A stretch of DNA of 64,000 nt from Candidatus Corynebacterium faecigallinarum (GCA_019120175.1 DWVP01000001.1:236359-300358); one strand, 5' to 3'. Shown: positions 25,181-33,344, numbered from the stretch's first letter. Numbers and translations: made by a program. Notes: generated from the letters alone by a model not told the origin.

Positions 25181-25184
25181 TCGC

Positions 25185-26108
25185 CTACGCCAGCAGCATC
25201 GCGACCAGCATCGCCACCGACCAGATCAGCATACCGCGTCCGGTCAGCCCCAGCACCGGGATCAGCTCCTTGCCCGTGGCCCCGCGCACCACCGGCATCG
25301 CGGCGACGAGCAGCAGCGGCACCGATGCCAGGCTGATCAGGGCGGCGACGCTCGCGGCGGACACTGCCACGGTCACCAGCACCGACACCGACACCAGGCC
25401 CACGTAGAGCTTCCGGGTGTTCGCATCGCCCAGGATCACCGCAAGGGTGGTCTTGCCGGCCTCGGTGTCGGTGGGGATGTCGCGCAGGTTGTTGACCAGG
25501 TTCACCGACGCTGACAGTGAGCCGACACCCACGGCCAGCAGCGCGCCGACCCAGGAGATCCGCCCGGACTGGGTGAACTCGGTGCCCATCACGGCGATCA
25601 GGCCGAAGAACACGAACACCGCGACCTCGCCCAGTCCCCGGTAGCCGTAGGGGTTCTTACCGCCGGTGTAGAACCAGGCGCCCAGGATGCATACCGCTCC
25701 CACCAGGATGAACCACCAGGCCGACACCAGGGACAGTACGATGCCGGCCACCCCGGCCACGCCGAAGCACAGGAAGGCGGCGTACTTCACCTTCTCCGGG
25801 GCGACGAGGCCGGAGCCGGTGAGACGCAACGGACCGGTACGGTCATCGTCGGTGCCGCGGATTCCGTCGGAGTAGTCGTTGGCGTAGTTCACACCGATGA
25901 TCAGGGCCATCGCCACCACGGCGGCGAGCAGGGCGCGCCACCAGGACGCGTCCCCGTCGTAAACGGCGGCGGCGGTGCCGGCGAGGACGGGGGCCGCGGC
26001 ATTGGCCCAGGTGTGCGGGCGGGCGCCGGTCAACCAGTCGGCGGCGGTGGCGGTGCGGGGCTGGGGGGCGGTGCTGTCGCCGGCCCCGGTCGTCTCGGAC
26101 GAAGTCAT
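25185..26108 (-). CDS. menA: 1,4-dihydroxy-2-naphthoate polyprenyltransferase
   Basis: 307-residue UbiA-superfamily membrane enzyme that attaches the polyprenyl tail to dihydroxynaphthoate, giving demethylmenaquinol. Both metal-diphosphate-binding motifs are visible: NYANDYSDGIRGTDDDR and NNLRDIPTDTEAGKTTLAV. About eight to nine helices. The first 25 residues are polar. There is no ribosome-binding site; TAGGCT lies 7 nt before the ATG, inside the 3' end of menE (which stops at 26112). Tail substrate would come from the polyprenyl diphosphate synthase at 41.9 kb, and the product is methylated by MenG. Confidence 0.95.
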   Translation of the reverse strand: MTSSETTGAGDSTAPQPRTATAADWLTGARPHTWANAAAPVLAGTAAAVYDGDASWWRALLAAVVAMALIIGVNYANDYSDGIRGTDDDRTGPLRLTGSGLVAPEKVKYAAFLCFGVAGVAGIVLSLVSAWWFILVGAVCILGAWFYTGGKNPYGYRGLGEVAVFVFFGLIAVMGTEFTQSGRISWVGALLAVGVGSLSASVNLVNNLRDIPTDTEAGKTTLAVILGDANTRKLYVGLVSVSVLVTVAVSAASVAALISLASVPLLLVAAMPVVRGATGKELIPVLGLTGRGMLIWSVAMLVAMLLA

Positions 26109-26111
26109 GGC

Positions 26112-27386
26112 CTAGAGCCTAGTCGCCGCCAGTCGCTGCACGGCCTGCCGGTCGAGCTTTCCCGGGCCGGTCAGCGGAAGGTGCTCGTGCTCCTCGAGCT
26201 GGAGAGCCCGTCGGGGGATCAGGTGTGCCTCGACCCCGGCGTCCCGCAGGGTGGCGCGGACCAGGTCGGTGATGTCCCTGGCTGGAGCATCCGCGCCCGG
26301 GCCGCCACCTTCGACGACGGCGACGACGATCTGCCCCCACTGTTCATCGGGCAGCGCGGTGACACAGGCGGTGAACCCGGCCGCATCGAGGGCATGTTCG
26401 ACATCCTCCGGCAGGATCTTCAGCCCACCACTGGTGATCGCCCCGTCGGCGCGGCCGAGGATGTTCAGCATCCCGTCGTCGAGGCGTCCGAGATCACTGG
26501 TGCGGAAGACCTGCGGGGCGGGGAAGGCTTCGCCGGAGTCGACGTTGCGGTAGCCGGTCGCCACGGTTGGCCCGCTGAGCAGCACCCGGCCGACACCGTC
26601 GGGGTCGGGGTCCTCGATCTCCACGGCGGTGCCGGGGATGGGTGTCCCGTCGTAGACCATGCCGCCGGCGGTCTCGGAGGAGCCGTAGGTGCGGACGATC
26701 CGGATCCCCTCTGCCGTACACCGTTCGACGAGGTCGTCGGGGCAGGCCGCACCACCGACGAGGATGGCGGAGTAGAGCCGCAGGGCGGTGATACCGTCCA
26801 TTGCGGCCACGGCGGTGGCCACTTCGTCCGGCGTACCGGATGCCGTGTTCGCCCTGTCCGCGTCGTCCAGCAGCCGACGCAGCTGGGTCGGCACCAGGGA
26901 GGTGTAGAGGTCCTCGTGCTGGTGGGTGATCCGCAGCAGGGCCGTGGCCTCGGCGAAGGCCGCGGTGGTGAACCGGGCGGCGGCGGGCAGGACGGCGGGC
27001 TCGAACCCGGCGTGCAGGCTGCGCAGGATGACCTGTACCCCGGCGATGTGGTGCGGCGGCAGCGCCAGCAGCCAGGGGCCGGGCTCCACGTTGTAGCGCT
27101 CACGCAGGTAAGACGCCGTGGCCTCGGCGGAGGCGGTCAGTGCGTCTGCCGTGAGCACCGCACCTTTCGGCGTCCCGGTCGACCCGGACGTGCATGCCAC
27201 CAGTGTGCCGGGGGTTCCGGGGCATCCGGTCTCACCGGCGTCCATGACGGCGGCGAGGTGACGTCCGGCATCATCGGGGGAGATGGGCAGCACGGCCCGG
27301 CCTCCGGCGAGGCAGTCGCGTAGGACGGGCAGGGCCGCATGCACGCTGGCCGAGCTGAGGGAGATAGGCAGGGGTTCGAGCGTCAC
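26112..27386 (-). CDS. menE: o-Succinylbenzoate-CoA ligase
   Basis: 424-residue AMP-forming acyl-CoA synthetase that activates o-succinylbenzoate (the MenC product) for ring closure by MenB. The P-loop-like motif ACTSGSTGTPKGAVL is at about 63-77, and TYGSSETAGGMVYDG plus the C-terminal TGPGKLDRQ segment with the catalytic lysine are present. It is longer than many actinobacterial MenE proteins because of short Ala/Gly-rich spacers. GTG start with TATTCT 7 nt upstream and no Shine-Dalgarno sequence. menA follows 3 nt downstream but carries its own promoter motif. Confidence 0.93.
   Translation of the reverse strand: MTLEPLPISLSSASVHAALPVLRDCLAGGRAVLPISPDDAGRHLAAVMDAGETGCPGTPGTLVACTSGSTGTPKGAVLTADALTASAEATASYLRERYNVEPGPWLLALPPHHIAGVQVILRSLHAGFEPAVLPAAARFTTAAFAEATALLRITHQHEDLYTSLVPTQLRRLLDDADRANTASGTPDEVATAVAAMDGITALRLYSAILVGGAACPDDLVERCTAEGIRIVRTYGSSETAGGMVYDGTPIPGTAVEIEDPDPDGVGRVLLSGPTVATGYRNVDSGEAFPAPQVFRTSDLGRLDDGMLNILGRADGAITSGGLKILPEDVEHALDAAGFTACVTALPDEQWGQIVVAVVEGGGPGADAPARDITDLVRATLRDAGVEAHLIPRRALQLEEHEHLPLTGPGKLDRQAVQRLAATRL
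26116..26121 (-). promoter_or_regulatory. -10 element of menA
   Basis: TAGGCT on the minus strand, 7 nt before the ATG at 26108. Confidence 0.55.
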
Positions 27387-27393
27387 CCTGCCC

Positions 27394-27399
27394 AGAATA
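27394..27399 (-). promoter_or_regulatory. -10 element of menE
   Basis: TATTCT on the minus strand, 7 nt before the GTG at 27386. Confidence 0.55.
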
Positions 27400-27412
27400 C
27401 TCCGCGGGATAC

Positions 27413-27679
27413 TCAGGTCAGCAGGCCGAAACTGTCGACGAAGTCGAAGGCGAGGATCGCCTCGAAGTCGGTGGCCTCGCGGTCGTGGACGACGGCGAAG
27501 GCGGCACGGACATCGTCGGTGGTGGCTGGGGTGTGTCCTTCGTGGATCAGGTGGGCGACGATGTCGCTGCGCTCCGGCCGGGTCGGGAGAACGCCCAGGA
27601 CGGTGCTGGCGGTTCCGCTGGTGTCTCCGTCGAGTGGGGAGCGGTACCAGCTGATGAGCTTGGACAGTGTGTTGATCAT
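27413..27679 (-). CDS. Small hypothetical protein
   Basis: 88 residues, soluble, with no cysteines and no membrane helix. The middle (RPERSDIVAHLIHEGHTPAT) and end (DFEAILAFDFVDSFGLL) look folded, but I recognise no family. GAGG at suitable spacing precedes the ATG, supporting a real gene. It lies between menE and the pit genes on the same strand, 26 nt before menE. A 13-nt palindrome (27727-27739) stands about 48 nt upstream and could be its operator. Confidence 0.6.
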   Translation of the reverse strand: MINTLSKLISWYRSPLDGDTSGTASTVLGVLPTRPERSDIVAHLIHEGHTPATTDDVRAAFAVVHDREATDFEAILAFDFVDSFGLLT

Positions 27680-28071
27680 GGGGTCACCTCGATTCCAGGG
27701 TGCTTCAGAGTGGTCCAGAGTGGTTGTCTACTTAGTAGAGGGTAGATTCAATGGTGGGGATAGTCAAGCATTTCGGAAGATGATGCAGTTCAGCGTGGAG
27801 TTTCCGTGCGGATCCGTCGCTCACTGTGATGCATATGCTGACACCATCGTCGATCTCGACCGAGATGATACGTCTCCGGGAGATCGGGACTGACCGGCGG
27901 TGGGGGACGCTGCGTCCGGCACGGTCCCGACGTGGGGCGACGCTGCGTCCGGCTGTGCCGCCGGGTCCACTTTTCCGCCTTTTCATGCCATGGTGTGGCC
28001 GAAAAGTGGACCCGGAGAAACGCGCCGTGGGTGTGGGGGGAAGGCCCCGGTGTGTTCGGTGTGCTGAGGAC
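27680..28071. other. Intergenic region with palindrome and long hairpin
   Basis: About 390 nt between the small hypothetical gene and the pit operon. It holds the palindrome TCTACTTAGTAGA (27727-27739), a repeated GACGCTGCGTCCGG segment (around 27905 and 27938), and the long hairpin 27961-28015. No convincing coding sequence. Confidence 0.6.
27961..28015. terminator. Long hairpin downstream of the pit operon
   Basis: 19-nt arms 27961-27979 and 27997-28015 (outer 15 nt perfect, CCGGGTCCACTTTTC / GAAAAGTGGACCCGG) around a 17-nt loop. It lies 56 nt past the last pit-operon stop, so it may terminate that transcript. The arms also resemble transposon-end sequence, so a miniature element is an alternative. 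Confidence 0.45.
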
Positions 28072-28365
28072 CTAGTGGCCGGAGGTTCCGCCGGTGCCGA
28101 AGAGGTCCCAGCCGAAGGCCTCGTACAGACGGCCCTGGGTGATCCACAGCAGGCCGATGATCACCGCGAGGATGATCACCAGGAAGATCAGCCCGGCGGC
28201 ACCGCGACGCAGCGGCGAGATCTGGCCGGAGGTCTGGCCCTCAGCGGCACCGTCGGCGTGGGCCGGGGCGGTGAGCTTGATGCCGATGGCGAAGAGGATC
28301 GGCAGGCCGGCGCCGAGGAGGAGACCGGCGAGGGTGACGGAGAGAAGGTCGCTGAACAGTTCCAT
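28072..28365 (-). CDS. Small membrane protein of the phosphate transport operon
   Basis: 97 residues with two membrane helices (about 10-32 and 58-76) separated by a polar loop. It starts 3 nt after the PiT transporter stop, so it is the second gene of that operon. Such small partners commonly follow pit in corynebacteria. Its role (assembly or regulation of the transporter) is inferred only from position. Confidence 0.7.
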   Translation of the reverse strand: MELFSDLLSVTLAGLLLGAGLPILFAIGIKLTAPAHADGAAEGQTSGQISPLRRGAAGLIFLVIILAVIIGLLWITQGRLYEAFGWDLFGTGGTSGH

Positions 28366-28368
28366 TGT

Positions 28369-29760
28369 CTAGAGGTCCTTCCGGTGGTCGGCGGCGGCGT
28401 CGGTGGTGTCGACGAAGTGAGCGGGGTCGTGCATGCCGGTGGGGGCACCGGACAAGGCGAGGCCGGCGGTGTCGGCGACCTCGGTCACGACATCGGCAGC
28501 CCCGGCAGATTCGGCAGTGTCGGCAACTTCGGTGGTGAGGCTGGCTGATTCGCCGGCGAACTCCACAGCGGAGTCGGAGTGGGCGGCCTCCGGGGCGAGA
28601 CCGTGCTCGTCCCAGTCGGCGTTGACGTTGTCGGCGTGGACCGGCTGCTTACGGGCCTTGATGATGATCGCGGTCACGACGGCGACCAGGATGGCGAAGG
28701 CGGCCAGGGCCCCGCCGGCCATGTTCGTCGCCGAGGTCACGGCGTCCGAAATGATCCAGATGCCGAAGGACACCAGGGCGGCGATCGGGATGGTGGTGAC
28801 CCAGGCGATGGCCATGCGTCCGGCGACACCCCAGCGCACGTCGGCGCCGGGGCGTCCGACACCGGAGCCGAGGATCGAGCCGGTGGCGACGTGGGTGGTG
28901 GACAGGGCCATACCGAAGTGGGCGGAGGTCAGGATGATCGCGGCCGAGGAGGTCTCGGCGGCCATGCCCTGCGGGGAGGAGATCTCCACCAGGCCCTTGC
29001 CGAGGGTGCGGATCACGCGCCAGCCACCGGAGTAGGTGCCGGCGGCGATGGCGAGGGCACAGGACGCGGTGACCCAGAACGGCATGTTGGCGGCCTGCTC
29101 GAGGTGACCGGAGGCGACCAGCGCGAGGAAGATGACACCCATCGTCTTCTGGGCGTCGGAGGTGCCGTGGGCCAGGGCGACCAGGGAAGCCGAGCCGATC
29201 TGACCGGCGCGGAAGTACCTGTCGCGCTCATTCTCGCGGGTCTTGCGGGTGAACCGGTAGACACCGCGGGTACCGATGCTGGCGACCAGGCCGGCGATGA
29301 TCGGGGCGGCCAGGGCCGGCAGCACGATCTTGGCGAGCACGCCGTTCCACTCCACACCAGCGACGCCCAGCGCGCCGATGGCAGCGCCGATCAGGCCGCC
29401 GAACAGGGCGTGGGACGAGCTGGACGGCAGGCCGAAGAGCCAGGTCACCAGGTTCCAGACGATGCCGCCGATCAGTCCGGCGAAGACCACCATCAGGAGT
29501 TTGTCGGCTTCGGCGACGACGCTGAGGTCGAAAGCGTCGAGGTCGACGATTCCGCTCGCGACGGTTTTGGCCACCTCGACCGACAGGAAAGCGCCGACGA
29601 GGTTGAGGATCGCGGCCAGGGCGACAGCGGTCTTCGGCTTCAGGGCCTTCGTGGCGATCGACGTCGCCATGGCGTTGGCGGTGTCGTGGAAGCCATTGGT
29701 GAAGTCGAACGCCAGGGCGGTGCCGATCACGAGGATGAGGATGAGTAGCTCAATGGTCAC
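28369..29760 (-). CDS. pitA: Low-affinity inorganic phosphate transporter (PiT family)
   Basis: 463-residue polytopic membrane protein of the phosphate:cation symport type. The duplicated PiT signature is seen as DFTNGFHDTANAMATS near the N-terminus and as a second copy around ALAHGTSDAQKTMGV; GLPSSSSHALFGGLIG also fits. The C-terminal ~90 residues are cytosolic, Ala/Asp/Thr-rich (runs such as VADTAESAGAADVVTEVADT) and not part of the family core. GTG start. The short membrane protein gene follows 3 nt later. Confidence 0.93.
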   Translation of the reverse strand: MTIELLILILVIGTALAFDFTNGFHDTANAMATSIATKALKPKTAVALAAILNLVGAFLSVEVAKTVASGIVDLDAFDLSVVAEADKLLMVVFAGLIGGIVWNLVTWLFGLPSSSSHALFGGLIGAAIGALGVAGVEWNGVLAKIVLPALAAPIIAGLVASIGTRGVYRFTRKTRENERDRYFRAGQIGSASLVALAHGTSDAQKTMGVIFLALVASGHLEQAANMPFWVTASCALAIAAGTYSGGWRVIRTLGKGLVEISSPQGMAAETSSAAIILTSAHFGMALSTTHVATGSILGSGVGRPGADVRWGVAGRMAIAWVTTIPIAALVSFGIWIISDAVTSATNMAGGALAAFAILVAVVTAIIIKARKQPVHADNVNADWDEHGLAPEAAHSDSAVEFAGESASLTTEVADTAESAGAADVVTEVADTAGLALSGAPTGMHDPAHFVDTTDAAADHRKDL

Positions 29761-30241
29761 ACAGGGAGAATCTCTCTCCGGGCCGGGAAATACCAGGGGT
29801 GTCCACCAGATGGGGGTGGTGGCGGGTGGGGTGTTTCCGGATGGGGTGAATGGTGGGGAAATTCACGCTTCGTCGGGGGAAGTTTTTCGGGTTTTCGCAG
29901 GTAGGGGGCGGTCGGTGGGTGAATCCTGGTGCGGGGTTGAGAGACTATGGGAATATCCAACGAATTCCCTGCAGGTCAGCGATTCGAGGGGGAGGGAAGG
30001 AATTCACCGACTTGTCTGTGTTATGCAACCCTGTGTTCATCTTGGTCTGAATGGTGACCGGGATTCACCGTCGGCCCCTGATGGGAAAGTCGTTACTGCG
30101 GCCGTCGGACGCCCGGACCGGGCGCCGCGCAAGTATGGCATATTTCACACTCCTCCACCGGTTCAGTGGCGGTCCGGCGACGGGACTGTGCGGGGCCGGT
30201 GGAGGGACTGCGCCGGTTCGGTGCCGGCGTCGGGTATCGGT
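29761..30241. other. Intergenic region upstream of pitA
   Basis: About 480 nt between pitA (-) and the end of menB (-), presumably containing the pit promoter. I see an imperfect inverted repeat GGGAAT...ATTCCC (29949-29969) but no convincing promoter hexamers, coding sequence or RNA gene. Confidence 0.5.
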
Positions 30242-31186
30242 TCAGTAGTAGTAGGGGAACTCGTCCCACCGCGGCGCGCGCTTCTCCAGGAACGCCTCCT
30301 TGCCCTCCACGGCCTCGTCGGTCATGTACGCCAGGCGGGTGGCCTCGCCGGCGAAGACCTGCTGGCCCATCAGCCCGTCGTCGGAGAGGTTGAAGGCGAA
30401 CTTCAGCATTCGCTGGGCGGTGGGGGACTTGCCGTTGATCTTGCGTCCCCACTCGATGGCGGTGTTCTCCAGCTCGGCGTGGTCGGCGACCCGGTTCACC
30501 GCGCCCATCCGGTGCATCGTCTCGGCGTCGTAGGACTCTCCGAGGAAGAAGATCTCGCGGGCGAACTTCTGGCCGACCTGCTTGGCCAGGTAGGCCGAGC
30601 CGTAGCCGGCGTCGAAGGATCCGACGTCCGCGTCGGTCTGCTTGAAGCGTGCGTGCTCGCGGGAGGCCAGGGTCAGGTCGCAGACCACGTGCAGGCTGTG
30701 TCCGCCACCGGCGGCCCAACCGTTGACCACGGCGATGACGACCTTCGGCATGGTGCGGATCAGCCGCTGCACCTCGAGGATGTGCAGGCGTCCTCCCTCG
30801 GCCTTCACGCGTGCCTCGTCCACACCCTCGGCGGTGGCCTGTTCCACATCCGAGTCGTGGGAGGAGGCGTACTGGTACCCGGAGCGTCCGCGGATGCGCT
30901 GGTCGCCGCCGGAGCAGAACGCCCAGCCGCCGTCCTTGGAGCTGGGGCCGTTGCCGGTCAGCAGGATGGTACCGATGTCGGGGGAGCGGCGGGCGTGGTC
31001 GAGGGCCCGGTAGAGCTCGTCGACGGTGTGCGGACGGAAGGCGTTGCGCACCTCGGGACGGTCGAAGGCGATGCGCACGATGCCGTTCTCGCGGCCCTCG
31101 CCGGCGTGCCGGTGGTAGGTGATGTCGTCGAAGTCGAAGCCGGGGACCTCGCGCCACTGCGTCGGGTCAAAGGGGTTGTTGGTCAT
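30242..31186 (-). CDS. menB: 1,4-dihydroxy-2-naphthoyl-CoA synthase
   Basis: 314 residues, the normal actinobacterial MenB length. A crotonase-fold enzyme that closes the second ring of the naphthoquinone from o-succinylbenzoyl-CoA. RPEVRNAFRPHTVDELYRAL, the SGGDQRIRG segment, VNGWAAGGGHSLHVVCDLTL and FDAGYGSAYLAKQVGQK are diagnostic. The ATG at 31186 was chosen over a longer frame because homology starts at MTNNPFDPTQW and a TACGAT hexamer lies 6 nt before it. Divergent to menC with only 22 nt between the two start codons. Confidence 0.96.
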   Translation of the reverse strand: MTNNPFDPTQWREVPGFDFDDITYHRHAGEGRENGIVRIAFDRPEVRNAFRPHTVDELYRALDHARRSPDIGTILLTGNGPSSKDGGWAFCSGGDQRIRGRSGYQYASSHDSDVEQATAEGVDEARVKAEGGRLHILEVQRLIRTMPKVVIAVVNGWAAGGGHSLHVVCDLTLASREHARFKQTDADVGSFDAGYGSAYLAKQVGQKFAREIFFLGESYDAETMHRMGAVNRVADHAELENTAIEWGRKINGKSPTAQRMLKFAFNLSDDGLMGQQVFAGEATRLAYMTDEAVEGKEAFLEKRAPRWDEFPYYY

Positions 31187-31192
31187 GCTGCC

Positions 31193-31202
31193 ATCGTAGG
31201 GT
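31193..31202. promoter_or_regulatory. Overlapping divergent -10 elements of menB and menC
   Basis: The 10-nt block ATCGTAGGGT holds TACGAT on the minus strand (31193-31198, 6 nt before menB ATG) and TAGGGT on the plus strand (31197-31202, 6 nt before menC ATG), sharing the bases TA at 31197-31198. Two polymerases could not open both at once. Confidence 0.65.
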
Positions 31203-31208
31203 GTGGGC

Positions 31209-32282
31209 ATGGAGATTCCCGCGATTCCCGGCCTTCCCACGCTCCCCGCCCTCGACGATGTCCGCGACCGCGCCTGCGTGGTCACCTGCCCGCTGCGTGT
31301 GCCCTTCCGCGGGGTGACCGAGCGCGAGGTCATGCTGGTCGAGGCGCCGAACGGCTGGGTGGAGTGGTCGCCGTTCCTGGAGTACGAGGCGGAGGAGGCG
31401 TCCCGCTGGCTGCGCTGTGCGGTGGAGCTCGGCTGGGGTGAGCCGCCCGCTGCGGCGCTGACGTCCGTGGAGGTCAACGCCACGATCCCGGCGGTGGACG
31501 TCGCCGCCGACCCGGAGGCCGTCCCGCGGCTGCTGGAGCGCTACCCCGGCTGTATGACCGCGAAGGTGAAGGTCGCCGAGCGCGGCCAGGCCCTGGCCGA
31601 CGACATCGCCCGGGTCGCCGCGGTGCGCGAGGCACGCCCCGGCATCGCTATCCGGGTGGATGCCAACGCCGGCTGGAGCGTTGACGAGGCTTTCGAGGCA
31701 GCCGTCGCGCTGACTGGTCCCTCCCGCGGTGGCGGCCCACTGGACTATATGGAGCAGCCCTGCGCCACTGTGGAAGAACTTGCCGAGCTGCGCCGTCGCC
31801 TCGGCGCCCGCGGGATGCTGGTGCGCGTCGCCGCCGACGAGCTGATCCGCAAGGCGTCCGACCCGCTGGCCGTCGTGCAGGCACGCGCCTGCGATGTCGC
31901 TGTGCTCAAGGCTGCGCCGCTGGGCGGGGTGTCGGCGGTACGTCGCATCGCCGAGGAGGTCGGACGCTACGGCGTCGCCGTGACGGTGTCCTCGGCGTTG
32001 GAGTCTGCCGTGGGCATGTACGCCGGGTTGTTGGCGACGGCGTCGTTGCCGCAGTACGCCGATGACGAGTACCTGGTCGCCGCCCCGCAGGCGGCGGGCC
32101 TGGCGACCGGCTCGCTGTACGCGGAGGATGTCTGCGGGCCCCGCGAGATCGTGGACGGTCACCTGGCGGTGGAGCAGTTGGTGCCGCAGCCTGACCGGTT
32201 GGACGCGCTGGCATCCCCGGCCGCGAGGAAGGACTGGTGGCTGGACCGGCTGGCGGCGTCCTACGCGGTGCTTGCGGGCTGA
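31209..32282 (+). CDS. menC: o-Succinylbenzoate synthase
   Basis: 357-residue enolase-superfamily enzyme that dehydrates SHCHC to o-succinylbenzoate, the MenE substrate. The catalytic lysine segment MTAKVKVAERG, metal ligands in IRVDANAGWS and YMEQPC, and the later VAADELIRK are all present in order. ATG 31209 is preferred to GTG 31203 because TAGGGT then lies 6 nt before the start codon, as in its neighbours; no Shine-Dalgarno sequence is visible. Downstream is the ~1-kb scar region rather than menD. Confidence 0.92.
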   Translation: MEIPAIPGLPTLPALDDVRDRACVVTCPLRVPFRGVTEREVMLVEAPNGWVEWSPFLEYEAEEASRWLRCAVELGWGEPPAAALTSVEVNATIPAVDVAADPEAVPRLLERYPGCMTAKVKVAERGQALADDIARVAAVREARPGIAIRVDANAGWSVDEAFEAAVALTGPSRGGGPLDYMEQPCATVEELAELRRRLGARGMLVRVAADELIRKASDPLAVVQARACDVAVLKAAPLGGVSAVRRIAEEVGRYGVAVTVSSALESAVGMYAGLLATASLPQYADDEYLVAAPQAAGLATGSLYAEDVCGPREIVDGHLAVEQLVPQPDRLDALASPAARKDWWLDRLAASYAVLAG

Positions 32283-32378
32283 CCTCGGAAGGGGGTTCCG
32301 GGGGCAGCATCATCGACCCCCTTATAAAGGTGACCTAACGCTGGTGGAAATCACATCATGCCCCGCTCATTGCGCCCC

Positions 32379-32712
32379 ATGACCATCCACCCGATCACCA
32401 CGCGGACCCTACAGGTCCTGCGCGTCGACGACGTGACCCCCGGCATGCGCCGGATCACCCTCGGCGGCCCGGAGCTGAAGGCCCACACCGCGGCCAACGG
32501 ATACCCCGTCGACGAGATCCACTGCGATGGCTTCGACGACCACTGCAAGGTCGTCCTTCGTCACGCTGACCTTCCGGCGGATGCCCCGACCGGCGCCGAC
32601 GCAGAACGCCGGCGTCCTCGACTGGCCGACCGACGAACTCGCCGTCAACCGCAGCTACACGATCCGGAAGTGGCGTCCCGAGGCCGGCGAGCACGGGGAG
32701 ATGATCGTCATG
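32379..32712 (+). pseudogene. Siderophore-interacting protein (FAD-dependent ferric-siderophore reductase) remnant, frameshifted and truncated
   Basis: From ATG 32379 the frame gives TTRTLQVLRVDDVTPGMRRI and FDDHCKVVLRHADLP, the N-terminus of the SIP FAD-binding family. Near 32600 the matching sequence moves to the +1 frame (GVLDWPTDELAVNRSYTI, then RKWRPEAGEHGEMIV) and breaks off near 32712, where an inverted toxin-like fragment begins. Only about the first 110 of ~280 residues remain. A half-match to a DtxR site (CCTAAC at 32334-32339) lies upstream, in keeping with an iron-regulated ancestor. Confidence 0.7.
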
Positions 32713-32843
32713 CCGTGTGTTGCGGCGAAGACGATAATGTCCAGACCACCGATGCCGGTTGTCAGCAGATCGCGAAGGTGCTGTGCCCCAGGAATCGAAG
32801 ATGCGAGTCGGGGCGACAGGTTCTCGTCGAGAAGGAATTTCAC
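32655..32843 (-). pseudogene. DUF5615 (PIN-like) toxin-type protein, truncated
   Basis: GTG 32843 starts MKFLLDENLSPRLASSIPGA, then HLRDLLTTGIGGLDIIVFAA and THGMTIIS, the N-terminal half of a DUF5615 predicted PIN-like nuclease with its DEN acidic motif. After residue ~50 the frame runs antisense into the SIP remnant (PCSPASGRHF), so the usual DxDF C-terminal region is gone. Such genes normally follow a small antitoxin gene; none is recognisable upstream. Probably a relic of a toxin-antitoxin pair. Confidence 0.6.
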
Positions 32844-32879
32844 GCTGGCCGCTGAGTGTCCAGGTAGTACTCTTTGTCC

Positions 32880-33027
32880 ACACCGCCCCTACGTGCTACC
32901 CGAGGACTTCGGCATCACCGGTGACCTGGCGCAGGAGATTCTCGACTGGACGAGCTATTTCCAGCGGAACTTCGACACGCTCAACGACGACCCGGACGGA
33001 CGACCGACCTGGAAGAACGGTACGTGA
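32880..33027 (+). pseudogene. C-terminal fragment of an unrecognised protein
   Basis: About 48 codons with protein-like composition (YVLPEDFGITGDLAQEILDW, TSYFQRNFDTLNDD) ending at TGA 33027. No start codon belongs to it: upstream the frame runs into the inverted toxin fragment. I do not recognise the family. Its stop overlaps a GTG (GTGA) of the small frame at 33024. Confidence 0.4.
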
Positions 33028-33164
33028 GATCCACCAACGAGAACCGCGCACTGGCAGGTCCCCCGAGGTTCGAGGTGCCCAGGAGTGCGATCACACCCAC
33101 GAACCCTCCAGCCCCCGACGAGGACGAGGGGGTGGTCGTCCTGGACATGTGGGACGGTTCATAG
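33024..33164 (+). CDS. Possible 46-residue protein coupled to the preceding fragment
   Basis: Starts at a GTG overlapping the previous stop by 4 nt (GTGA). It encodes a short Pro/Arg-rich stretch and an acidic end (PDEDEGVVVLDMWDGS). The overlap suggests a formerly translated operon partner, but nothing else supports expression and no family is recognised. It may equally be a fragment. Confidence 0.3.
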   Translation: MRSTNENRALAGPPRFEVPRSAITPTNPPAPDEDEGVVVLDMWDGS

Positions 33165-33219
33165 CCGCCTGGCTTCCGGTTTGACGGACCGAAACTGTGC
33201 CGAGCCTCCCACGGTTCCG

Positions 33220-33288
33220 TCTCCGACAGCCACGACACCGTCCACGTCCGCGGCGCCCGCGTCAACAACCTGAAGAACATTGACGTCG
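33220..33288 (+). repeat. Partial duplicate of the 5' end of the UvrA-like gene
   Basis: 69 nt nearly identical to 33382-33450 (offset 162 nt), encoding DSHDTVHVRGARVNNLKNID versus DSHDTIHVRGARANNLKNID in the real gene. It lies in the same reading frame, upstream of the promoter of the intact gene, so it is a truncated duplicate. Confidence 0.8.
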
Positions 33289-33331
33289 CCAGTGGCTCGC
33301 ACGACCGCCCGAACGAGGGGACACCGTCCGG

Positions 33332-33337
33332 TATAAC
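33332..33337 (+). promoter_or_regulatory. -10 element of the UvrA-like gene
   Basis: TATAAC (near-consensus, final base C), 7 nt before the ATG at 33345. Confidence 0.45.
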
Positions 33338-33344
33338 GGGACGA

